Positions 10,453 through 22,400 of a DNA stretch of 64,000 nt are shown here, one piece after another. The stretch is from the NCBI RefSeq assembly GCF_014356525.2, contig NC_052507.1:2059419-2123418 (forward strand), in the 5' to 3' direction. This DNA comes from Nilaparvata lugens (Eukaryota; Arthropoda; Insecta; Hemiptera; Delphacidae). Position numbers and translations under genes: made by a program. The notes beneath the pieces are model-generated. The model was not told the DNA's origin, did not search any database, and saw nothing but the letters and a program-made list of their open reading frames with translations. Position 1 is the first letter of the stretch. Each line of letters opens with the position of its first letter.

Positions 10453-13400
10453 GTAATAATAATTTATTTATTTATCAAAAAACAAACAGTACACGACCCC
10501 TAGCTTTGCCTCCATGGCTTATAGGCAAGGTATGGTTCGCGGGGTGATACTTAGGACTTTGAAAAACATCAGCTTCTGAGACTCTAGGTAGAGGAAGCTC
10601 CCTACAGAGCTTCCTTGAAGGATGCTCGCTAGAAAAGATTCTTCATGAAGAGATTGCAACGTATCACATAAAATAGAAAGAACATGTTTTGAACGAATGT
10701 CAGCTGATAGGTTGTGTATCTTTTCGGATGCAACATGTTGCTTTAGAAAAGATACAAATGAGCATCTGTTGCTTATGGAAAGATACATTTTCAATAATGC
10801 TTGATGTTTTTGAATGGGTAGTATTATAGTCTAGTGACCCACCGCCGACAGGCAAAGCTACAGGACCCGGACTGTACCACTACAGTAAACACAAACCGTA
10901 AACAGAGGTTTACGGAGATAGTGACTGTACGCACTTAATCATAGAATGGAAATAAAAAAATCTGGTGTGGCGCACTCACACAACTTTCCTTGCTCATTGA
11001 ACTGTAAGCCCCATTCTTAAAGGAGAATAGTTTAGGGGAATAACATAATGACGATTGGCAGCAACATATTTGAAACTACGTATTTATGTGTATATATAAT
11101 ATTGTTTTCAGAGTACTTTTTCCTTTGTGTAAATTGTGAAATTTGATGATATTTTTCAAAAGTCGTCAAAACAGCTGTTCTACAAATGAAATATCTCGAC
11201 TATGTGTTCTTTTTATCAACTGCTCTACCTACCTACCTAATGCACGAGAAGGAGGTTACAAAGTCCATTTCTCAAGGATGGGGTGGACCCCCCATTAGTT
11301 TCCCAGAAAGGATACTCATACCAGTTAATAGAGCTGATAAATAACTATACAGGGTATGAATTTTAAAAAATCGGTCAAGTCATTTTTTAGAAAATCGTGA
11401 AAAACATTATTTTTTAGTAATTATCCGCCATTTTTCTCAAGAATATTACGGAGCTCCTGCAATTGTCCCAGAAATGAGACTCATGTCAGTCGATGGGGCT
11501 TATGAATAGCTATCAATGGTATAAATTTGAAGAAAATCGTTGGAGCCGTTTTCGAGAAAACCGTGAAAAACATGGTTTTTTAGTGATTATCAGCTCTAAG
11601 CCTGGGTTATATCCTATACTATTTAAACGAGCAATTTCTGTTAGATGTTATAATATATCTGTATGTGACCGGATCTCGAAAACGGCTCTAACGATTCTCA
11701 CGAAATTTTGAACAAAGTAGGTTTATGATATGAAAGTTTGATTGAACTAGGTCTCAACCCTGGGATAACTCGCTGAAGGACATTAAATACGTCCTTGAAG
11801 GATAAATACGTCTTTGGAAAAACAGCTGGAAATTTTGTCGTCTGTCGATACCGTAATGTAAGTGAGTGAACGAAGTAAGTGATCATTCAGCTGATCTCAC
11901 GAGAAGAAAAATGCAGGAAGAAAAACTTATTTTCGTTTATTTATATTTTTTTTAGAAAACATGTTCACTTCAGAAAGTCCAAAATAGAAACTAGATGCTG
12001 TTAGTGTAGAATGGTACTTAGTATATTAACAATTATGTTGTTTTGATGAGTGATAGTAGCTTAACGTAGATTTTGATTTGGACTGTAGTATAAATTTGAA
12101 AACACAAAACAGACAGTTTTGGGCATAATCCTGTTGTGACTCCTCATATAACTGTAAAAACAATTGTACGACTGAAAAAATTGATAAATATAAATATAAA
12201 CTATAAACTCAATCTTTTGTTACAAATTTTGTATGCTTTTACACTCCAGAGCGAAGCTCGGTCCCCCGATATTATCGTTATATACTATATTTCATCAAAC
12301 TGTGTAATAGAGTAGCCCTTACCAAGAGAGAGAGAGTGAATGATTATTGATATATGATAACATTCCCAATCATTGCAGATTACATCAGCTGTTGAAAAGC
12401 CGGCCAGTAGAGCGGAAGGCGACGTGAATGAAGCTGCAGCGACCCTTGATGCGAAACCGTCAGCTGGAGAAAGTGATAAGTACCAAGTGAAAGAGGAGAG
12501 AGTGAGAGAAGGGGGAGAAAGGGTGAGGAGAAGGAGTAAGAAGAAGAAGGGAAAGAGGGTGCGGCATGGTCGTAAGGTTAGTATTTAAGGTATTCTTCAA
12601 CTGAAAATATTTAAATTTTCTATTCAATTCAATTTCAAATCGAATTTATTTGCCATTTTACTACAGACTATAATTACTCAATCAACTGATATGTCTTCAG
12701 ATGGCCGATTGTTGTCGCTTGTGTGTCGCTGCTCTATTTGAGGTTAAATTATTTTGTTGACCGAGCCTAGTGAGGTCTAAGATTCAAGTCGACGGTTTTG
12801 CATTTCTCTTTATGCTTATATGTTTATATTTATGTTTTTATGTTCCGCATTTACAGCAAAACGCAGCAATAGATTTTCATGAAATTTGACAGGTATGTTC
12901 CTTTTTTGAATTTCGCGTCGACGTTTACATACGGTTTTTTGATATTTTGCATTTTAAGGATAATACAAAAGGAAAAGATGTCTCCTTTGAACGCCATTAT
13001 TACCGTAAAAATCAGACTTGGAATTATTCATCATAAATCAGCTGTCTAGTGGACTATAATACTACCCGTTCAAAAACATCGAACATCTTGAAAATGTATC
13101 TTTCCATCAAAGTTAGTAGACAGTTGTCTACTAACTTTGTCTTTCCATAAGCTGCGGCCAATATTCTAGTTTGAAGTTTGGAGTTATTGATTGATAGTTC
13201 TTTTTTAATCTGATGATTAAAATTGCAACAAATATTATTAGATAATTTGATGTCTAAAATCATGAAAAATGAAAAAAGAAGTTTGTAGGAAATCAGCATT
13301 ATGGAAGTTTATTTTGTTGATTTCAACACACCGATTTCTCGCCAACACGACAACACAGAATGTTATCTGATGGGTTGATTGGATTGGCGTATCGACGACA

Positions 13401-16400
13401 GCCAGACCTGATAACAGCGCTCACACTCACATTCCGGGACGACACGTCACGGTACGATAGGACAGAAAGCTCTATGTTTATGTAGGATTTTTCCTATACA
13501 TTTTAAATTGATAAGTTATTTATTAATTTTTGAGAAAACATAACAACAGGTCAATGTAACTTACTGAGCGCGAGGTCTAGTGTTCACAGAACTACTACTT
13601 TATCAAGTGATTTTTTACCGTGATACTTGATTCATCAATTTTGTTGTTGCATTTTTTGTGTGTTCAGCACAAATCGGAGGACAATGGCGGTCAGGAGGTG
13701 AAGGATTGGCGACAGGACAGGCACCGACGTGCCAAGGCTGACGACGAGGATGATCCCGAGAGGTGGAGTGGGGATGTTCCAGACGGGGCGCAGCCGGTCT
13801 TCATTGACGGCGGTGACGGTAAATGCATAAAAATCAACTGATAGTTGCAGTGATAGTAGTTTTAATTTTTCTGCTCAAAATTTTCAAGTTTATTTCAATA
13901 TTATTGAAACTTTCGGATTGTTTAGTGTTATTTCCGGCTCTTATCAACCCTTCGAAATTCAAAATTCATCAGTCATATCTCGAATCGTATTCTCTGAGTG
14001 TTAATCTTTGGTAAAAACAAAAATTTTAAACTTAACCTCACTTTGGACTATTTATGTGCCAAAATCAAGGAATTGAAGAAGTTTTGGGCAATTGCCTGTT
14101 TCTCTTTCGAAATATCGTGTTTGTGACTGTACTAATAAATAAATAAATAATCATACAATTATTACATTTTTATTTCTTGTGTTCAGTCATAGAGGAAAGA
14201 TGGCATAAGAAGATACCCCATGCTAAAGGTCGTTTATGTTCCAAATTTCACTGTTAACACAAGCCGATTACAACAAATAGAACATATATGTGGGCATCTA
14301 TCACCTTAGCTCATTCTCGTAAAATGCTTGACATTCAATGATTCAATGATTTATTTCAGACTAGAAAATACATCAAGTACATTAGGCTTGGTCTTATTAC
14401 AGATAAGTCATATTAATAATTACAATAACATTATATTATTAACTTAATTTATTATCACAGATCTTTGAAAATACAAACAATAAACGACATAATTCATGCA
14501 AAACACTTATAACTTTTAATCCTTAGAGATGAACTTTTTTCATTCATTCATTTATTGTATAGAATACTATAATCATAATATAATTATGACATTGGATGAA
14601 AAACTAGGCTGAGCCTGTACTATTCCTCTCCAAAGATTTTGATAAAATGTTAATTTTGTCCAAAAGATAAGGTTATGTAATCACACACTGCTTCGTTACT
14701 TGATTTTCGGTCCAGGAATGATGATTTAAAATTTCGAATGTTGAAGGTTAATTTTATACTCTGAACTAGCCGTCAGGCTCGCTTCGCTCGCCATATCCGT
14801 CTAGCCAGGGGGCTCCGCCCCCTAGACCCCCGACTCGCTTCGCTCGCCTGCATTTTTCATTTGAGCATTTTTATCATATATTAGAACAATCCAGTCGGGG
14901 GTCCAGACTCAACGTTTGGCTAAACGGATATGGCGAGCGAAGCGAGCCTGACGGCTAGTAATATAATATTCCCAGGATTGAAGTAGCAGTGCCCAATCAA
15001 TTTTTCTGCGATAAATGCATTTAAATCTTCAACTTGGTGCCAACCTAACAAAGTCAACTCAACTTAATGCCAACCTGACAAAATTATTAATTTAGTTGCC
15101 AGTTAACAACTGTTTCGAAGAGGTACTCTATCTAGATTATAGTTCTATAGAAACATATGATATGGAAATTTCAATTATAATTAAGAGATTGGGAGAAGAA
15201 GAATATACATGCTAAAAGACGAACTTTAAACCCTTAAAAACAACCCTTAGAGCTGAAATATTGCCAAAAGATTTCTTAGTGCGCCTCTAAAGGGCCAACT
15301 GAACATACCTACCAAATTTGAACGTTTTTGGTCCGGTAGATTTTTAGTTATGCGAGTGAGTGAGTGAGTGAGTGAGTCAGTCAGTCAGTCAGTGAGTGAG
15401 TGCCATTTCGCTTTTATATATATAGATGAATCACAGAATGTATCACAATAAATTAAAAACTTTAGAAATATTGCACTTATTTAAAAAATAACTTGGTAAT
15501 GTAATGTGGTTAAATTGGGAATATAATAGATAAAATAATTACTGTACAGATGAGCTGGCAATCATTGAATTGAAGTTGGCCTCCCGGAATTCATTAATAG
15601 AATAGAAGGGGTTGGAGATCAACCTTGACTTCAACCTTCTATTGAAAGTCACAAGGGGCAGGCTTCTTATTTCGTTAGGTAGCATATTAAAAACACCTAT
15701 AACCAGATGAGGGAAAGCATCTACTTGTTCGCTCCAATCTGATTCTTGACTGGAATATATTCTGGTTTCTCCTTGTTACATGACCATGAATTATGTTAGT
15801 TAAAGTGAATGAATCTAGATTTTTCTTCACAAACGTCAAACACTCATATATATATAGAGATTGAAGACTGTCATCACTTCAACCGGATGAACAGTGGCTT
15901 ACAATGATCAACCCACCCAACCCTCACCACAACCCTTAACCTAGCGCCGCAGTGCAGGATGGTTTCTCACAGCTTGGCGTTGTTGTCATTTGAGATGGGT
16001 GTCTGGCTTGGAAGTGTTTCGGCCGCATTGCAGGATGACTGTTAACGGTTGCCGGAAGATCAACAGCTGGATTTTTTTCGTTATTTTTCGTGATAGAGAA
16101 ATTCTGATTGCAGATTCGTTCTCAGCGACCCCAAGTTTAGCCTGAAGGCTCAGAATGTCAACAATGTTTTTAAATAATTGAAAATCATCATGAAAAGTCA
16201 TTAATATGGTAGTACACTACGTTTCTGGAAACTTTTTACTGGTGACTGGAGTTTATAGGCAATACAAAAATCAAAATAATCGTGAGAAAGAAAACTGCTG
16301 ATGAACGCGAATAAGACCGTCACTCCATTGTTCTATTGTCTCGGCTGCTTGGCTGAGCCTGGCTGGAGGGATCAAATAACCGACTGGATTGATCTTTCGT

Positions 16401-19400
16401 CTGTCCGCTAGGCGGAACTAAGCCGACCATTGCTGGGTGGAAGATGTTACTGCGGCCGCTCGCATTCCCACCAACACTGCTATTATTTGCTGTCCAGCGC
16501 CTAGTCCGAGTCAGACAAGCATCCAGCCTGCACTGCGGAACTGGGTTTACCGCTCGCTTTTGCAGCAACATTGCCGTGGGCAACTTTTGTTATGAACTTT
16601 TGTGAGTAACTTATGTAAGCAAATATAATTCTATAGTTAACGTTTATATATTTTTTTTCAATTTCCAGGTAAAATGAGGCAATCAATTATAATACCGGAT
16701 AGCAAACTCCCGGCCGGCTGGACAAAGCATACAATCATCAGGAAAAATAGTTCCAAGTGGGATGTTCTATTGGTCAAGTGAGTACTAACTTCTCAACTGT
16801 TAATCTCCTTGGGGCCAAGCCACATGAAGCGTTTTCAGACGAATCGGCAGGGCAGAAAGCTCTCCGATTGGCCGATTAGGTTGGTGTTCGGGAAATAGCT
16901 GATAATCAACCAATCGGAGAACTCAATAATTTCTCTGATTACCATTGAATTGCAACCTGTGGAGTTTATTGACAAAACATAATATACATATTGTTATATT
17001 ATACATACAAAAGTTGCTAATACTAAACTTAGTTCTAACTATGATACCCCACTACAATGCCCTGCCCACTCGTCTGAAAACGCTTGAAAAAACACTTCGT
17101 GTGGCTTAGCCCTTACTTCGGCTAAAATATTTCGATCTATGATGTTTCTATTATCTAAGTTTTGTATTGTACACTGTTTTATATCAACACTGTATTTCAT
17201 ATTGTACTTGAAACTGTATTTTACCTAGTTGTATTTCAAATATCTTGCTCAATGATTAACTTGGCCAATGTTGGTTTTTATTAGGTTGAATGATTGAATG
17301 AAAAGATTAAGAAATTGTCAAAAAAACACAGATTTATTGATACTTAGAAAGACCGGTTTCGGTTTCTCAACTACACAAAAAGTTTTTATTATGTATTGAT
17401 TCAGTAATGTTAATCATGTGATGAATAATTTATGTATTGATTGTACCTGATATCTGGGGCGTATTGCATGAGAAAATACAAACTAATTATTTTAGTAGGC
17501 AACTGGTCATTATAATGGGAAATTACTAAAATATTAGCTTGTATTTTCTCATGCAATAGGGCCCTGGATGATGATATAGGTTACATTACTAAACTCCGAT
17601 TGAAACGCTAACATCTTCTGTGATTCTACTGATTTAAACGCATTGTGAAAACGTTCTGGAACTTGCAAACTTAATTGCAGATGTAGGCTATGTTGTAAAC
17701 AATTAATTGTATTTCTGTAGATAATTATAGAAAAAATAATTCAAATTTGTTGAAAAAAATTATTCCAAATTATTATTGTAAACAATTTCACAAACATTAT
17801 TCCAAATTATTGTTGTAAATGCCCAATCAATTTTTCTGCGATAAATGCATTTAAATCTTCAACTTGGTGCCAACCTAACAAAGTCAACTCAACTTAATGC
17901 CAACCTGACAAAATTATTAATTTAGTTGCCAGTTAACAACTGTTTCGAAGAGGTACTCTATCTAGATTATAGTTCTATAGAAACATATGATATGGAAATT
18001 TCAATTATAATTAAGAGATTGGGAGAAGAAGAATATACATGCTAAAAGACGAACTTTAAACCCTTAAAAACAACCCTTAGAGCTGAAATATTGCCAAAAG
18101 ATTTCTTAGTGCGCCTCTAAAGGGCCAACTGAACATACCTACCAAATTTGAACGTTTTTGGTCCGGTAGATTTTTAGTTATGCGAGTGAGTGAGTGAGTG
18201 AGTGAGTCAGTCAGTCAGTCAGTGAGTGAGTGCCATTTCGCTTTTATATATATAGATGAATCACAGAATGTATCACAATAAATTAAAAACTTTAGAAATA
18301 TTGCACTTATTTAAAAAATAACTTGGTAATGTAATGTGGTTAAATTGGGAATATAATAGATAAAATAATTACTGTACAGATGAGCTGGCAATCATTGAAT
18401 TGAAGTTGGCCTCCCGGAATTCATTAATAGAATAGAAGGGGTTGGAGATCAACCTTGACTTCAACCTTCTATTGAAAGTCACAAGGGGCAGGCTTCTTAT
18501 TTCGTTAGGTAGCATATTAAAAACACCTATAACCAGATGAGGGAAAGCATCTACTTGTTCGCTCCAATCTGATTCTTGACTGGAATATATTCTGGTTTCT
18601 CCTTGTTACATGACCATGAATTATGTTAGTTAAAGTGAATGAATCTAGATTTTTCTTCACAAACGTCAAACACTCATATATATATAGAGATTGAAGACTG
18701 TCATCACTTCAACCGGATGAACAGTGGCTTACAATGATCAACCCACCCAACCCTCACCACAACCCTTAACCTAGCGCCGCAGTGCAGGATGGTTTCTCAC
18801 AGCTTGGCGTTGTTGTCATTTGAGATGGGTGTCTGGCTTGGAAGTGTTTCGGCCGCATTGCAGGATGACTGTTAACGGTTGCCGGAAGATCAACAGCTGG
18901 ATTTTTTTCGTTATTTTTCGTGATAGAGAAATTCTGATTGCAGATTCGTTCTCAGCGACCCCAAGTTTAGCCTGAAGGCTCAGAATGTCAACAATGTTTT
19001 TAAATAATTAAAAATCATCATGAAAAGTCATTAATATGGTAGTACACCACGTTTCTGGAAACTTTTTACTGGTGGCTGGAGTTTATAGGCAATACAAAAA
19101 TCAAAATAATCGTGAGAAAGAAAACTGCTGATGAACGCGAATAAGACCGTCACTCCATTGTTCTATTGTCTCGGCTGCTTGGCTGAGCCTGGCTGGAGGG
19201 ATCAAATAACCGACTGGATTGATCTTTCGTCTGTCCGCTAGGCGGAACTAAGCCGACCATTGCTGGGTGGAAGATGTTACTGCGGCCGCTCGCATTCCCA
19301 CCAACACTGCTATTATTTGCTGTCTCAGCGCCTAGTCCGAGTCAGACAAGCATCCAGCCTGCACTGCGGAACTAGGTTTACCTAGGTTTACATTGCCGTG

Positions 19401-22400
19401 GGCAACTTTTGTTATGAACTTTTGTGAGTAACTTATGTAAGCAAATATAATTCTATAGTTAACGTTTATATATTTTTTTCAATTTCCAGGTAAAATGAGG
19501 CAATCAATTATAATACCGGATAGCAAACTCCCGGCCGGCTGGACAAAGCATACAATCATCAGGAAAAATAGTTCCAAGTGGGATGTTCTATTGGTCAAGT
19601 GAGTACTAACTTCTCAACTGTTAATCTCCTTGGGGCCAAGCCACATGAAGCGTTTTCAGACGAATCGGCAGGGCAGAAAGCTCTCCGATTGGCTGATTGG
19701 GTTCGTGTTCGGGAAACAGCTGATAATCAACCAATCGGAGAACTCAATAATTTCTCTGATTACCAATGAATTGCAACCTGTGGAGTTTATTGACAAAACA
19801 TAATATACATAATTGTTATATTATACATACAAAAGTTGCTAATACTAAACTTAGTTCTAACTATGATACCCCACTACAATGCCCTGCCCACTCGTCTGAA
19901 AACGCTTGAAAAAACACTTCGTGTGGCTTAGCCCTTACTTCGGCTAAAATATTTCGATCTATGATGTTTCTATTATCTAAGTTTTGTATTGTACACTGTT
20001 TTATATCAACACTGTATTTCATATTGTACTTGAAACTGTATTTTACCTAGTTGTATTTCAAATATCTTGCTCAATGATTAACTTGGCCAATGTTGGTTTT
20101 TATTAGGTTGAATGATTGAATGAAAAAGATTAAGAAATTGTCAAAAAAACACAGATTTATTGATACTTAGAAAGACCGGTTTCGGTTTCTCAACCACAAA
20201 AAAAGATTTTATTATGTATTGATTCAGTAATGTTAATCATGTGATAAATAATTTATGTATTGATTGTACCTGATATCTTAGGCCTATTGCGTGAGAAAAT
20301 ACAAACTAATTATTTTAGTAGGCAACTGGTCATTATAATGGGAAATTACTAAAATATTAGCTTGTATTTTCTCATGCAATAGGGCCCTGGATGATGATAT
20401 AGGTTACATTACTAAACTCCGATTGAAACGCTAACATCTTCTGTGATTCTACTGATTTAAACGCATTGTGAAAACGTTCTGGAACTTGCAAACTTAATTG
20501 CAGATGTAGGCTATGTTGTAAACAATTAATTGTATTTCTGTAGATAATTATAGAAAAAATAATTCAAATTTTGTTGAAAAAAATTATTCCAAATTATTAT
20601 TGTAAACAATTTCACAAACATTATTCCAAATTATTGTTGTAAACAATTTTACAAGAATTATTCAAAATTTTTGTTGTCAACAATTTTACAAGAATTATTA
20701 CTAATTAGGTACTGTTCTAAACAATTTTACAAAAAATATTCCAAATTGTAAACAATTTTTATTAACATCTGTAAAGGTGCGAACAGAACGTGTAAGTCTC
20801 GGTGAAGTTCGATGCCACTAGACAGCTGTAAAGTGATGAAAACATTTATAATATGGAAAAAAATACTTGGATTAATTTACTTAAACTATCGTGTAGCATC
20901 CCACTATAGAGTTTATGTGTCGGGATGCATTTAATCTAAATTCTAGATTAATCTACATTAATTTGGAGTCATTGTTATAGATGATATAATAGATGATTTA
21001 TAGAAGAACGCTATCGAGTTGAAATCCACCTGACCGTTCTGTTCGTATCCTTAGACTACATGCATGCTTGTTAGAACATGCATGCATGCACAGTCTTCTT
21101 ACATTATTGTGTCAAGCTGTGAAACGCTTCAAACAAAATTTTTTGAGGTTAGGTTTTTGTATCTCCATTTCTTGTTGTCTATTTTTTCTTCGCTGCTCTA
21201 TTTGAGGTTTAATTATTTTTCTATCATGTCAATTTGAAATTTTCTAGTTGTTTAGTTATTGTTATTGGTTGTTTATTTTAGAAACCTTTCGCTGGTAAAT
21301 GAACAGGTTGTGTTTGTGTTTATATAAACATGTCATGCAGGTTTATCATGAATTTTCTGTCAGTTGGTGGCCAGCCTTAGGCTATAGACGCACATCTTGA
21401 TTATATTGGAAAACATCGGAGAAGATTGTTAAGATGCATTAGTGGATCGACTGTCTATTCCAACTGAAAGATCCGATCTCTCCAATGGGAGTCCGATGTC
21501 ACTAGGCATCAGACTTGCAACAGTGTAGAAACCTGCAAAAGTGTAGGAATGATTTGAAGCATTTCTATTAATTCTTCTTTGGATAAGAGCCGCTGGGCTG
21601 GTTGGCAGCAACTGCCCATGCCTCTCTGTCATCCGCCATCCTTTTGAGGTCTCTGTAGTTGGCACATCTCACATCCTTCTTCAATTATTGTTCTATGTAC
21701 TCCAGTCTTGGCCTTCCTCGCGCATTCCCTCCATTATTCTTTTTGTTAGTCCCTCATGTCGATGAATTTGACCAACTAGTTGTGCTCTTCTCCTTTTTAT
21801 TTATTTCAGTTGACAACCTCTCTCTCCAACTCTTTGAAACACTTCTTCATTCACCACCTTCTCTCTCCAAACGATCCTCAGCATTCTTCTGTAGCACCAT
21901 GTTTCAAAAGTAGAAATTCGTCTGTCTTCTCTCACATCCATTGTCCAAGCTTCACGTCCATAGGTTGCAATGCGCCATACATACGTTTTGAGCAACCGTT
22001 TTCTCAGCTGTAGACTCAATTAATGTTCTTGTCGTCAATAACCTCTTTTTATTATTGATTTAGATAAAGGCTAGATCCAGCTGCTAAAAAATTACGGATT
22101 GGGCAATTGAATAAGGATATGCTGAATCCACCCCTTAAAAGATTGAGGTCTAGACATTATCTCCGACTGGCGGAAGTTGAGAGACAAGATATTATAGAAT
22201 TGTGGCGGCAGGAATGGTTTCAGGTCAACATTAACCCTAAAGAGACACACTGGGGTGTTTCACACCCCAGGGATTTTTTTTCTGTTCTGCAGTTGACAAT
22301 ATAAAAAAAATGGGAATTTATGCCCAGTCTAAATTTGGTTTGTAGTATTTTCAACTACTCTCCACCACTTCCAGTCAGTAATAGCATTCTATTAGGTCAC

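Larger units (their letters stand above)
14991..20644. repeat. 2.8-kb tandem duplication containing MBD exon E4
   Basis: Copy 1 is 14991-17820 and copy 2 is 17821-20644. The junction at 17820/17821 is sharp (GTTGTAAAT then GCCCAATCAA). Copies differ by scattered substitutions and small indels, for example near 16493/19324, 16550/19376 and 16878/19699, on the order of a percent. Each holds part of the Helitron, the LINE C-terminus, E4, a miniature element and a short palindrome. Confidence 0.92.
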
